Shown here one piece after another: positions 1 through 11,252 of a stretch of 64,000 bases of DNA. Under the pieces are notes generated by a model, which saw nothing but the letters and a program-made list of their open reading frames with translations, was not told the origin of the DNA and ran no database searches. The position numbers and the translations under genes are program-made. Position 1 is the first letter of the stretch. The number at the start of each line of letters is the position of its first letter. Source of the stretch: Gymnothorax reevesii (taxonomy: Eukaryota; Chordata; Actinopteri; Anguilliformes; Muraenidae); assembly GCA_029721435.1 (NCBI GenBank), contig CM056583.1:88241620-88305619 (forward strand), in the 5' to 3' direction.

Positions 1-296
1 CTGAAGTTAGATGGCTTCAGTGCAATAAAACTTCAAGGTGAGGAACAGTAAGGCTTCTATTTCTGAACTAGAGACCGATAAACTTCTTGCAAATTTGTGC
101 ATCTGGGAATTTATTTCTCTTTCTGCTCTTGTTTGTTGAATTCTACCAAAATGACAAAATTAACTGACAAAACCTTGCATAAATTTCTTTATTTGGCCCT
201 GAAAGCCAAAATTGAACTTCACAGATGCCAAAATACTTGATGGCATAGCCACTGTAAGACATCCATATGCTTTAGTGTCAGCTAAACTATATAGAG
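1..296. other. Intergenic, no gene seen
   Basis: No coding pattern, RNA gene or known repeat recognised. The right part of this stretch may still belong to the outer inverted repeat of the Tc1-like element that follows, because similarity between the two arms fades gradually rather than stopping at a clean edge. Confidence 0.4.
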
Positions 297-1915
297 CGGG
301 GAAAATTAGTATTAAATGCGACAACATTTTTCTCAGTAAATATATTTCTAATGGGGCTTTTGACATGAAATTTTAACCGTATGTCAATAACAACCCAAGT
401 AATCCACGCCTACAAAGAAATCAAAACAAATAAGTCCATAAATAAAGTGTAATAAGTGTCATTTATAACTGTAATAAACTGGATTGACACTTGGAATAAG
501 TATTGAACTCATGAAGAAAAGGAGAGGCAAAAAGCCAAGAAACCTGCTGAAATCTGTCAGTATGTAGAAAGCAATCTTGCCCCCTATCAGTGAAAATTAA
601 TATCAGCTGGTTTAATCCTAATTGATGGCCTATGAAAAGGTTGCTCATTACCAAGGTGTCACACAAGAAGCATCGCATGATGGGTAAAAGCAAAGAGCTC
701 TCTCAAGACCTTCGCAACCTTATTGTTGCAACACGTGCTGATGGCTACAGACGTATTTATAAACTTCTGAATGTTCCAGTGAGCACTGTTGGGGCCACAA
801 TCTGGAAGAACATCATTTCACCATTAACCGGCCACAACCAGGTGCTCCTTGCAAGATTTCTGGCAGAGGAGTCAAAAGAATAATCAGAAGAGTTGTCTGA
901 GAGCCGAGGACCACTCGCCAAGAGCCTTAGAAAGACCTGGAATTAGCAGGTGCAGTTCTTTCAAAGAAAACAATAAGTAATACACTCAACCGCTATGGCC
1001 TCTATGCAAGCTCACCCCACACCGCTCACTCACTCCATTGCTGAGAAAAAAAGCATGTTGAAACTCATTTTAAGTTTGCTGCACAACATTTGGACAAACC
1101 TATGAAATACTGAGAGAATATAGTCTGGTCAGATGAGACCAAAATGGAACTCTTTGGATGTCATAGCACACAGCATATTTGGAGGACAAACGGCACTGCA
1201 CATCAACCCCAAAACCCCATACCAACAGTGAAGTTTGGAGGTGGGAACATCATGGTGTGGGGCTGTTTTTCAGCATATGGTACTGGCAGACTTCACATAC
1301 AGTAATTGAAGGAAGGATGAATGGAGAAATGTACCGAGACATTCTTGATAAGAATCTGCTGCCATCTGCCAGGATGCTGAAGATGAAATGAAGATGGACA
1401 TTTCAGCAAGACAACGATCCCGAACACACAGCCAATGAAACTCAATTCGTTTCAGAGAAAGAAAATGAAGCTGCTTTAATGGTCCAGTCAATCACCTGAC
1501 CTGAATCCAACTGAAAATCTACGGAAAGAACTGAAGATCAGAGCTCATAGAAGAGGCCCCCAGAACTTTCAAGAATTGAAGACAGTTTGTGTGGAGGAAT
1601 GGGCCAAAATCACACCTGAGCAATGCGTCCGACTAGTTTGTCCTTACAGGAGGCATCTTGAAGCTGTTATTACCAATAAAGGCTTTTCAACTAAGTATTA
1701 AATAAATTTCAGAAAGCGTGTTCAATACTTTTTCCCAGTGTCAATCCACTTTCTTACACATAACTTAATGTATGGACTTATTTGTTCTGATTTCTTTGTA
1801 TTTGTGGATTACTTGGGTTGTTATCGTGAGAATTTCATGTCAACAGCCCCAATAGAGATAGATTTACTGAGAAAAATGTTAAAGCATTCAATTCTTATTT
1901 TCCCTGCTGTGTGTA
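297..1915 (+). mobile_element. Decayed Tc1-like transposon with about 200-bp inverted repeats
   Basis: The left arm (about 297-510) and the right arm (about 1715-1915) are diverged inverted copies. Both contain, in opposite orientation, the stretches 'tggacttatttgtt', 'tggattacttgggttgttat' and 'ttactgagaaaaatgtt'. Between them is a broken Tc1 transposase reading frame on the plus strand. Arms of roughly 200 bp are typical of the fish Tc1 subgroup with long terminal repeats. Many substitutions and frameshifts show that the copy is old and inactive. The exact outer ends and the TA duplication were not resolved. Confidence 0.8.
632..1701 (+). pseudogene. Tc1/mariner transposase remnant
   Basis: Broken transposase of the Tc1 DD34E family. 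The first readable part (632-883) holds the helix-turn-helix region, with 'SKELSQDLRNLIV' and 'VPVSTVGATIWK'. Catalytic-domain landmarks follow in other frames: 'VWSDETKMELFG' near 1126 (first Asp), a 'GCFSAYGTG'-type stretch near 1260, 'FQQDNDPEHTA' near 1402 (second Asp) and 'PDLNPTENL' near 1498 (Glu). The end at 1701 matches the usual Tc1 C-terminus, 'KGFSTKY'. Several frameshifts separate these pieces, so no functional protein is possible. Confidence 0.85.
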
Positions 1916-3439
1916 TGATGGTTGGGAATATGGTTTCTCCACCAGCAAATTATCACAGTAGCACAATAAATAACGAATAAAGTGACATTGTTAGCTCACT
2001 GGAGTATGGACCATTAAAAATGAGGTTGGTGAAGCATGATAGTGATTTGTAGCTTCATGGATGTATTGGCATTGCTACCTTAGTGCCAATAAAACTTATC
2101 AACAGGAACATAAAAAAATCTCTGATTTCAAACTTGAAAGGTACTTTGTACAATTACACTTATACAGTAATTACACTTCTACAATTCATGCCTGAGACCT
2201 GTGTAAACTACTGTGAAACTTTCAAAATCAACACTGTCAGGGCTTTGTAATGTCAGAAGCAATGCTGCAGTGCCACTGGGAATGATAATGTGATCATGAT
2301 GCCTCAGTATAGCAGTGAAAATGAGGACGTTGTTATGTTCTTACAATAACATATATATTGCTTTAGTTTTCATTTAGGGTGGAGAAACCAACACGTGAAA
2401 TTGGAGTCAAGGAAATCTTATGTCATGTGATCACAGCCCACGAATGGTACTTATGGTACCATTAAGAACCTACGGCCAGCGAACAATCCCTCCACACGTG
2501 TATATTTGCATTCTCTGGGCAAGACCTAAACCATTACATGGACATTTTGTGAACTAACAATTGTAATGAATGTTCATAGGCAAGTATTAATATTTCAATT
2601 ATATCGTTATAATAATTTTACCAGAGGGAACTATTTAAAGAAATCATATTCACTGGTTGTTCCTAGAATTTTTGTTTTCCATTTTTGAAGTAGCTATACT
2701 GTGTAGAAGATGCATTATAATTCCTCAAAACTCTAAGGGCCCGATTTTTCCCTTCATATCCAGTTAGTCTAAGGACCGTCACAACCTTTGCTCCATCCTG
2801 CAATGGGAGTGGTTCTGCTGAGTATATTAAAATTTACAGTATGCACGGGCATGGTGTGAATGAACGAGGGGCAATCCATCTGTTCAGGTCGATAAACTTC
2901 AATACCTTTGCTGCCACTGTAATGTTGGGCCTCTGATCCTCACGCAAATGAATAATGTGCACATAATTTACTTTTTTGTTTGCTTTTTTTAAGGCACTTT
3001 TGAATATTTTGTGAAGCAGTTTCATACATTTTTTATTCAGAATTTTCAGAATGTTATTGGGTGTCATCTTCAACCTCACTGCTGACTAAATTTCCTGCTT
3101 CTGTCCAAATTTGGACAGAAATCTAATTCAGTATTCAAATTTTTTCTCCAAATAATGTGTCAAACAATACTCAGTGTTTTAACTGTTCTGGATTTATGGA
3201 ACACTTGCACAGAACATTCATCACTTTTTCGAGGTCCCCTTGTATGCCACTATGTTCTATCTTCAATTATGCTGAAACAGAAAAATTTTGTTGTTTCTGA
3301 AAAATATTAGGGCCATATTAACCGCTGTCTTGAATAAAGTCTTCTTTTAACAACACCTTCGGAGTGTTTTGGAACTGAGGAGACAAACTGCGGAAGTTTT
3401 GAAAGCAAAATATTCTCTCATTCTTTCTTGATATTGAAT
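1916..3439. other. Intergenic, nothing recognised
   Basis: AT-rich sequence without a convincing exon, tandem repeat or known element. The short open frames here lack protein-family motifs. The last few hundred bases may be a strongly diverged flank of the Tc1 fragment at 3.44-3.96 kb. Confidence 0.35.
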
Positions 3440-3960
3440 TTCAGCTTCCTAACACTTTTGCAGACCCTTTGGTCACATTTGCGCAACAAATTTTGCAATG
3501 GGTGACCTGTCGGGGCTGCAGGCAGGCCAGTTTAGCATCCAAACTATTTTATTACAGATCCATGAAATTGTAACATGCACACAATGTGGTTTGGCATTTT
3601 CTTAATGAAATAAGCAAAGCCTTGCCAGAAAAAGCTGTCTGGATGGCTGTACGTTGCTCCATAAACTGTATATTGTTCAGCATTAATGCTATCTTCACAG
3701 ATGGGCACATTACCCCTGCCACGTGCACTAATGCACCCCCATATTATCACCGACGCTGCCTTTTGAACTGTGCTGATCAAAAGCAGGATTTTCCCTCTCC
3801 CTCTTAGCTGAGAGGACATGACATCCTTGATTTCCAAAAGAATTATAGATCTTGATTGATCAAACCAGAGGATAGTTTTCTTCTCAGTTCGAATATTGGG
3901 TTTAAATGATGTGCAAATCATTGGATTCTATTTTTATTTACATTTTGCACAGCGTGCCAG
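3440..3960 (-). mobile_element. Fragment of a Tc1/mariner-like transposon, minus strand
   Basis: The minus-strand frame 3544-3921 contains 'ASVIIWGCISARGRGNVPI' and 'SINAEQYTV', which match the middle of a Tc1 transposase catalytic domain. The neighbouring bases ('gactgcaggcaggccagtt'-like at about 3520) match the same position in the larger element at 33.5-35.0 kb, so both belong to one family. Here only the middle survives, with frameshifts, and no inverted repeats are visible. Confidence 0.7.
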
Positions 3961-5296
3961 AAATGGGTCTGTCACTTAATGCTGATATTTCATGATTGTT
4001 TTTAGTAAACAAGCCCCACCCCTTAAAAAAGTTGATATCAGGTCACGTAATCTGTACATCATTCGGGGAATACGGCTCAACATGCCAGTATTTCCCAGCT
4101 ACATACTGTACTACACGTGTATTGTGTTTAATTGTTGAGCTGTGTTTAAAAGCGTATGACCTGTTCGTAAAAACTTTCAAAGTAAACAATGCCAAAATGA
4201 TTCATCGTTGGTGGATTTAGTTATACATCAAAAGACAGTGTCAGCCTACATGTCCGTCCCCAAGAATAACAAGAGCAATGCAGTGCGTGGCATATGCTCC
4301 CTCCTGTATGTTTATCTGTGGTGGCGATATTAAATATCGCACGGCGCTGGTTTTGGAAAGGAACCTTCCTCTAGCCACTCCCAATACGCCATTAAGAAAT
4401 GGCATCAATTCGACGAGGGATTCCATAGTTATCCTACGGAAACGAAAAGTTTACGGACGACGGATGGACGGACACGGTGTCGACATAATGCCCCCTTTTC
4501 TCTTTGGAGGGTGGGGGCATAAAAAGTATGGGTGATTCGAATAGCTAAAGTTAAACTGACACAGCCAAAGTGGGACAGGCTTAGTGAGCACAGCACTGAA
4601 TACAGCGCTCACTTTGAAGACAAAGTTTTTGAGTAGAGTCTCCATTCAAACTTGGGCATAATCTGGGCCTCGTTTCCCAATAATGATCAATCGAAGAGCC
4701 CTAAGAGTGTTCGCTACTTGTAATATTGCGAGAGCTCTTCACTCTTTACTTGTGTTTCCCGAAGCAGCGGGCGTGGCTGTTACATATGTCTTAAGTTCGC
4801 TGTGGCGCTGCCCCCTTGACTGGTGCCTAGATGGCTGATGAACTGATTCAAGTGTATGCCCATGTAAGTCATGTGATGTGGTGAAAATGTAAAAGATACT
4901 GAGCATAAATTAAAATACACTACATGATAGAAGCACAGAGTGTATGTGCTTCGGTTTGTCTGTTGTTCAAGGCAGATGTTGCCCTGAAGCACAAAATAAG
5001 AGCCAGTTTCAAATGTAATATTTCAGTTGGTTTAAATATGATAAGTTATAGCGTAAATTTGTTTTTTTTGTTGTCATTGTGCTCTGTTATTTCTTGTTTT
5101 GACATGCATTTCTTTACCTTATTTGTACATTTTCATCATTTATGTCTATAATTGTTGTATTTCTGTTGGGTTATTGTATGATTGGAAGATCAACATTCAA
5201 GTTCCAAGAATCACCCCTTTGTTTGCAGAACATGTCAGTGGTCATGATGAACGTTATGGTGCCTCTCTAAGGGTAACCACTTCACAGTGAACTTTC
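3961..5296. other. Intergenic, mostly unremarkable
   Basis: Apart from the dispersed repeat at 4225-4525, I see no gene, RNA or tandem repeat. The open frames overlapping this repeat lack family motifs. Confidence 0.35.
4225..4525 (+). repeat. Probable dispersed repeat
   Basis: A roughly 300-bp block with its own features: a short palindrome 'gatattaaatatc' (4326-4338), a 'ggacgacggatggacggaca' stretch near 4454, and an end reading 'ggtgggggcataaaaag'. Its composition differs from the flanks and it resembles interspersed repeats I recall from fish and invertebrate genomes. There is no second copy in this window, so the call rests on recall only. Confidence 0.35.
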
Positions 5297-6100
5297 ACAA
5301 AATACAGGGTTAAAAAAATTGAGCAGACATTTCCTTGGTACCAAATTTTGACAAGGCCTCTATCTTCATAATAAGCTGAAAATTAAAATATTCTGTTGGG
5401 AAAATATAGTGTTTTGTACAGTTTTTGTTATCAGTGAGGCTTCTGCATACATGTTTTTATCTCGTGTGAAAAATGGATAGACTCATGGATATCCTTTAAA
5501 ATGTAGCCTGGGGAATAAATTATCAAGCAAACAAAATAATGTAGTTATTAATAATAGCCTTTATCTCTCCACAAAATCATTACAGAACTCAAGTGCATAT
5601 TCCGTAAGTGTACACCACATATAGTACACTGCCCTATAACCAAGTGTCCATTTATATAATACTTATGGCTTCATATCTTCGGATATGGTTAGAATTGAAA
5701 TGCATCACAGCTCTGTAAAATTTATCTAAATAACTTGCGTGGGATATGTCTTTGATCCGGTAGCTATTGAATAACTTGTCAAATTTGGAGTGACAAGTTT
5801 CACCCACCTGCCCAGAGAACTGACCCAAAGGCCTGTTGTGGAGCTCAGTGAACTCTGGAACATGGCCAATCATGATGTGGACCTTGCTGGTAACTGAAAT
5901 GTCCAAATCCTTGTAAGTCCTGTCAAATCTGCCCACCTTTTCCTTGCACAATGCGCTATGTATGCAGAAGCCTCACTGATAAAAAAAAAAAACTGTACAT
6001 AACACAATATTTTCCCGGCAGAATATTTTAATTTTCAGCTTATTATGAAGGTGGAGGCCTTCATAATGTCTGCTCAACTTTTTTAACCCTGTATTTTGTT
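5297..6100. mobile_element. DNA element with about 150-bp terminal inverted repeats
   Basis: The first 160 bases (from 'acaaaatacagggtt') return as the reverse complement in the last 150 (ending 'aaccctgtattttgt'). The arms include 'gagcagacatt', 'cttcataataagctgaaaa', 'aatattttaattttcagc' and 'ctgtacataaca'-type stretches in mirrored order. Between the arms lie about 500 bp with a minus-strand coding remnant (5652-5951). The structure suggests an internally deleted DNA transposon. I could not define a target duplication and do not recognise the superfamily. Confidence 0.7.
5652..5951 (-). pseudogene. Transposon-borne coding fragment, family not named
   Basis: A 99-codon open frame inside the long-inverted-repeat element. 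It reads like a conserved domain rather than noise, with 'TSKVHIMIGHVPEF', then 'PLGQFSGQVGET', then 'FNSYRIKD' and a terminal 'RAVMHFNSNHI'. I recall similar strings (K-V-H-x-x-x-x-H, then G-L-G-x-x-S-x-Q-x-x-E-x-x-H, then Y-x-x-x-x, ending in Y-N-S-x-H) in uncharacterised transposon-associated proteins of invertebrates and fish. It is probably the C-terminal piece of the element's own protein. It has no start context or upstream exon here. Confidence 0.5.
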
Positions 6101-7287
6101 GAAGCAACACTGTGGCTCGCTAGTCATGCAAATGCAGGTATGCAGGTATGATTGTTGATGTTGCCGTTTCCTGCGGTGCCGCAGTGGGGCACAGGTGATG
6201 GACACCTTACTTCCAGTAGTCACAGTAGTGACATAGCGAAATGATTGTAGGAACCCAAAAATCCTGGCTTTATCCTGAAGTATCAAAAAACTAATCTGGT
6301 GAGCTGGGTAAGTGATTAAGCCATTTATTTGAAAGAGGGAAACCCCACAGAATCCAGCAGTGCTGAGGACACCGCTTTACCCAGTCTGGGGAGAGGCGGC
6401 CCGCGCATTACGCCACAGGCACCTCTGTCTTTCTGTCATGAAATCCATTTCTCTTCTGCCTGTCTGTCTACACACCGGCCACCAGGGTTGAACCCTGACC
6501 TATTCCTATGAATTAAAACAGATAATGGCATGTAATGCATGCAAATGATAACACAAAGCACAGTATTTGAATTCTGAATTCAGATTTTAAGTTACTGTTT
6601 TTATTTTTATAGTATGAGTATTGTTTTTCTTCTGTCAGAAATAGGATTTAAATTGAATAAGAGACTTTTCTCCTGCTGTCAGTCGAGAAATATGGTACAT
6701 AATAATGTAAACTGTTTCAATAAATATATTGTCACATTGCTGGTGGTTTTCGCAATGATTCTCATTGTTCTATTGCACGAATATTTGATTTTTTTTTTTT
6801 TCGCAAATAATGGGCTTAATATACTGTATATGAAGTCCCAGGATGTAGATTCAGTTTAGTTCAGTCAGCTGAACCCTTGTATTGTTTAAAATGGATAGAC
6901 AATGTTTTAACTTATCATTATGAAGTAAATTTTGTCAGCTGAGAGCAATCATGACGATAAAATAATGACACCATCAGTTCCCTTTGAGCCTTGATTTCAC
7001 CCTGCATTTCTGTCAGCCACCGGGTTCGATCTCCTGGGGGAATGAAGCCTCAGGTTATGACTCAAAGCAAGAGCGTCAACCATCGCACAATCAACAGAGG
7101 AAGAGGACAGCACTTTCTTGTCCTCAGCAACCAGCAGGAGAAATACTGGAGCCTGAATAACAAGGGGTGCATCTCAAAGCCTTGGCTGTATCCTTCAAAG
7201 GATGCATTTTAAGGAGTCGTCATATTCTCCCGTCCATCAGACAAACATTTAGGATGTGAGATAAGGATATTCAGGGTTAGGGTAAGG
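6101..7287. other. Intergenic, nothing recognised
   Basis: AT-rich and unstructured. No coding or repeat signal strong enough to name. Confidence 0.35.
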
Positions 7288-7987
7288 CAGTGATTCTCAA
7301 ACTCGTTCCTGGTGCCCCACTGTGTTTGCTGGTTTTTGTTTCAACCGCAACTGCAATCTTAGACTTTTAACAAGGTGTCGATTTGTCTTAATAAGCTGCA
7401 TTCCATGTTTAGCACAGTTATTTACCATCTTTGGCTGCGTTTTTATGAATGTATCCACTGTGCCGTGAAGAATAAAAACCCTCAAACATGTTATGCTTAT
7501 TTTTCCATATTGTGAGGATTTGCAGGTTAAAAAAATTCTAAACAGATCAAATTAGACCTGAGAAAATCAGTAAACTCCAAATTGGGTTGCTGAACACAGG
7601 TGTTTTCAAAATAGTTTGCCTGAACTTAATAAAATGAACATGAAATGAAACAGGTGTGACTTCACTGCTTGCCAAATAAATTGTTGGCTTTTGCAACTAT
7701 GTGTTGACAGTTTCACCGATGAGGAACCTACTGATTGTTTACGTTGTTTAAGGGTTTGGTCAAATTGTTTCCCTCTGCAATTATTCAGACTGGTTTTTAA
7801 TTCTTCATGGCATGTGAGGATTGGTCAAATGTGGCTTAATAGGACAAATAACTGCTCTAAACATGAATGCATCCAATTAAGGCAAATCAACAGCTTGTTT
7901 AAATAATAAATCCTAAGATTGCAACGGTGGTCGGAACAAAAGCCAGCAAACACAGTGGGGTGCCAGGACCGAGTTTGAGAACCACTG
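7288..7987. mobile_element. hAT-type MITE, 700 bp
   Basis: The element begins 'cagtgattctcaaactcg' and ends with the imperfect inverse 'cgagtttgagaaccactg'. The inverted arms continue inward through 'ccccactgtgtttgctgg' and its complement. The flanking 8-mers are gggtaagg (7280-7287) and gggtaagc (7988-7995), a 7-of-8 match, as expected for a hAT target duplication. No transposase is encoded, so it is non-autonomous. Confidence 0.85.
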
Positions 7988-7995
7988 GGGTAAGC

Positions 7996-8296
7996 TTTGG
8001 GGCTGGGTTTATGGTTAGGGGTTAGAGTTAAAGTTCGGATTAGGGAAACCAGTGACAACTCACTTACAACCAAAGATGCTTCATAGAGCTGAAATTATGT
8101 CATGTCAGTTTGGCAGATGGAATTTAGTGACAACCCCTGAAAATGCAGCCTATGCTTTGAGATGCACCTAAGAGAGCAAAAGAGCCCACTTCCTGTTTGG
8201 AGAATTAACGACCTCTCGTGGCAACAAAAGACATTAACAGTTTTAATGTTTTCGTGTTTTCCGGTCAATGGTAGACTGAGGAGACAGAGCCAAATA

Positions 8297-8370
<74 letters not shown>

Positions 8371-9307
8371 ATTTCCCCCGCAACATATAGCACCTAATTG
8401 ATATGCTTTTCAGTTAGCCAAAGGTCTTGCGATTACTTTTATGCCACGTTTTTTTTGGAGCAATGAACAGCCGCACACAGAGGCATTACCACTGACTTTG
8501 TCATTCAGGTTCTCATAATGATCGGTAACATCGGACCTCGATCATTCGGCATATAATGAATCTGCAGCAAGAGTGATAATCAAGACTAATTTGTATACAC
8601 TTTATATAGATCAGCGGATTTCTTGGTGTCCAAGGCGTCAAAACATCCGGGACACGGCCACACGAAGTGCTTTTGGATCGGCTAAAACATAGGAATGGCG
8701 GCATCCATGAACTTGTGCTAATTAGTTGTAATTCATAGGTTTGAAGTTTGACAATTCGGTCATAAAAATCACAAAATTTCGCTCAAAATATTCATGAAAC
8801 GAGAGGAACATGTGCTATGTACTCTTTGATTTTCAGAGCCCTATCCCTTTTGACGCTTTGTTTTACATTCAGTAGTGACCACGCTGCTTCTGCAAACCCT
8901 CACTGTTTTAACAGCTCCCACTTCTCATTTAATGAATTTGCCTATAAAATGTCTATCATCAAATAAAAGGTTTGTTTCTTGATAACGTCCAATTTCATTC
9001 CGACTGCATACACTGCCTCCTCCACTCCCTTCCTCCCTCCCCTTCCCCCTCCATTTTCTCCCGAGCCCTGCCTAAATTTGACTCGAGAGCATTCCTCTAG
9101 GGCAAAGTCCACTTTAGGAGACCAGAAGTACGACCCAAAGAAAGTTTTGTCTTGTTGTGTGCGATGAAGGCTCCAATACCTTTGGTAGCGATCCCCAGGA
9201 GTGGAAATAACAGGAAATGCAAGATAAACTCGACCTGGCACCTGGATCCCATTGATGGGGGAGGCAAAGGAGGTGAAGATAGAGAGATAGAAAGAGATGA
9301 AACAAGA
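7996..9307. other. Intergenic, with a TA microsatellite
   Basis: Contains the TA repeat at 8299-8372. On the minus strand, 8942-9327 shows overlapping open frames next to a pyrimidine-rich stretch (about 9015-9065), but neither frame has a motif I recognise. I see no gene here that can be supported. Confidence 0.35.
8299..8372. repeat. (TA)n microsatellite running into (TATG)n
   Basis: Uninterrupted alternating A and T from about 8299 to 8358, followed by three 'atgt' units. A simple slippage repeat. Confidence 0.95.
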
Positions 9308-9530
9308 GCACTCCGAGAGCGCAGCACCTCCGCCCAGGGCCCTTACCCTAACCCCTAACCCGGATCACCCCCAAAATCTAATCAATTGGTCCTTTTGTCA
9401 TTCTGACGTCTCAGAAAATTTCATAAAAATCTGTTCATAACTTTTCGTGTAAAGTTGCAAATAGACAGACAAACAGACAAACTAACCAACGTAGGCAAAA
9501 ACATACACCTTCTTGGCGGAGGTGAACAAG
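9308..9530 (-). repeat. Copy of the dispersed 'TCGGTAGAGCGC' repeat family, minus orientation
   Basis: Shares an ordered set of strings with the copies at 62.85-63.48 kb: 'actccgagagcgcagcacct', then 'ggatcacccccaaaatctaat', then 'tttcataaaaat', then an ACAGACAGACAAACA-type tail, then 'ggcggaggt'. Diverged, partial copies are also seen at 45.3, 45.6, 46.9 and 60.8 kb. No coding capacity. The mechanism of spread is unknown to me. Confidence 0.6.
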
Positions 9531-10004
9531 AGGGAACATTCACTTGACAGAAAGAGCTCCTGGACATCAGACGGTCATTTCTTGCTTTGGACAGCAGCCA
9601 GGCTGCTAGCAGTAGGTAGGCTCCTTTGGGAAACAAAAAGTGATCTCATTGTGATATCCACACAGACAATAGTATTCTGTTTCAACTTTAAAGGGGAAAG
9701 TTTGGAAAAAAGACATTTTTAGTGCTTATTCTCATACATTTGGGTATCTGGATTGCTTACCAACCCACTAACTGTGAAGTAATACAAGCCAGGCATTTTT
9801 CTTTTTCGTGGGCTGTGTTTTTCAGAAAACATGGCTCTCTGTACGGCATTCAGATGTAGCTACCCTTCCTATGTCACATGCAGGCTTGTGAGAATAGTTC
9901 TGTCCCTCATCATCAACACCCACGGCTTATATTTTATGGCAATATGCTAGCTTCAATTGGCAAAAGCTCATAACTAGCTATATGTGTGCTATTTTTTTTT
10001 TTTT

Positions 10005-10275
10005 TTTGAGGGCTGATTGACAATCAAAACAATTAAGACCGAGCCTATAGGAAGCCTGATACTGATCAAGGAGATAATGGCAAAGATTAATTCACGTATT
10101 CGCTTCAATTCGAGACTGCAAGGATGGAAATCTTAGTAATCAATTAGGAAAAAATCTCGACTCTCGGTAATTCTATATATTGTTTAAACATTTTGTTAAT
10201 CGGATTATGAAAGATGTCTGAAAATAAATGCCCACTTTTTGTTTGGGTGTAAAAGCGCGTATTTAAAGGAGAATA
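10005..10275. repeat. Dispersed repeat, also present at 60.15-60.45 kb
   Basis: Runs parallel to 60,150-60,450, sharing in order 'tgattgacaatcaa', 'gaagcc/tgtagcc', 'gataatg(g/a)caaag', 'gcaaggat(g)gaaat', 'ggattatgaaag' and 'ctgaaaataaa'. The overall identity looks moderate, so both copies are old. No inverted repeats or coding content found. The class is unknown. Confidence 0.6.
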
Positions 10276-10958
10276 CACTGTATAGCCTATTAGCACAACG
10301 GGGTAACCGAGGGATACCCCGGGTATGTTAATCCAGCTCCGTGAGACAGGCCCCTGGTGTGGAGGCATTACAAGTCCACTCTCTTGTGATTGGACAGAGA
10401 AGCTCTGGAATTAAAATGTGGTCAAGAATAGAACTTGTGTGGTCAGTTTCTTTGGCTTTGATGCCCATCACAGGGTTTTATTCTCAGATTTTGAGAAAAA
10501 AGCAGAAAATGACCTTTAAGGGTTAAAATTGTCCAAGAGTTAGTGATCCCTAGAGAATAATAATGAACTATAAAACTAACCTTCCCCAAATAACCAGGCT
10601 TTAATATCAAATTGTTTAATAATCTGCTTTTTTCTCAAAATCAAATGAAAGTGAGTTACTAGGTTCTGCCACTGAACGGCAGAACTAACATTTGCCACTT
10701 TCCATGCCGAATTTCCCACATGGAGAAATTTTACATCCTTTACAATGTTTACATCTCCAGCCATCTTGATGGTGCAGGGTCTGCAGGTACCCTTAACTTG
10801 GAGTCTAATTTTCATATTTAAATTTGTGCTGGTATTTCTTGCAGAAATGTCAATTATAAGGCGATTCCATCATTCCCCACCCCCACCGCACCGTGTGACT
10901 GCATAAAACGTGAAGGAAATCTGATCGAAGTTTCCTGAACGTCAGACCCACCACAGAC

Positions 10959-10966
10959 TGACGTCA
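10959..10966. promoter_or_regulatory. CRE-like palindrome TGACGTCA
   Basis: A perfect CREB/ATF consensus octamer 204 bases upstream of the rfk start codon, within a locally CpG-richer stretch. The position is usual for a functional CRE in a housekeeping promoter. Occupancy is an inference. Confidence 0.5.
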
Positions 10967-11170
10967 CGCTGTAATCGTGGGATGTCCGAGAGAGCGTGTA
11001 ATGCTGGGTGTTTCATTCGCTTCTTAAACAGAAGACCAAAATACTCAGTCAGTCCAGCATCGGCGAAAAACACTGATCCGCTATTTAACCTGCAGTGCTG
11101 ACCTGGGTAACCAGAGTTAGTGAAGTTAGTTAGGTGTGGACTTTCGTGACTGTGTCGGTAGTCCGCGATT

Positions 11171-11252
11171 ATGAAGACTGTGCCCTTCTTCTGCCGGGGA
11201 AAGGTCGTTCGAGGCTTCGGGAGAGGAAGTAAGGAACTGGGGATCCCGACAG
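11171..11252 (+). CDS. rfk: rfk exon 1
   Basis: Starts at the only suitable ATG and encodes residues 1-27 plus one base of codon 28. The donor is 'ACAG|GTAACG', phase 1. The exon carries the glycine-rich beginning of the fold and the P-T of the PTAN motif, which is completed by exon 2. Confidence 0.95.

Larger units (their letters stand above)
9531..11170 (+). other. Intergenic and 5' flank of rfk
   Basis: Holds the dispersed repeat at 10,005-10,275, then no recognised element. The last 300 bases before the rfk start have more CpG than the surroundings and a CRE-like palindrome (10,959-10,966), consistent with a TATA-less promoter. The transcription start and any 5' UTR intron cannot be placed from sequence alone. 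Confidence 0.45.

Noticed and set aside
8942..9327. Overlapping minus-strand frames that might be an exon
   Set aside because: No recognised domain, no paired splice sites in phase, and the region touches a dispersed repeat.
9340..9362. CCCTAACCCCTAACCC-like telomeric words (also TTAGGG-like near 7,275 and 8,015)
   Set aside because: Only two or three imperfect units each; too short for an interstitial telomere and better explained as chance within repeats.
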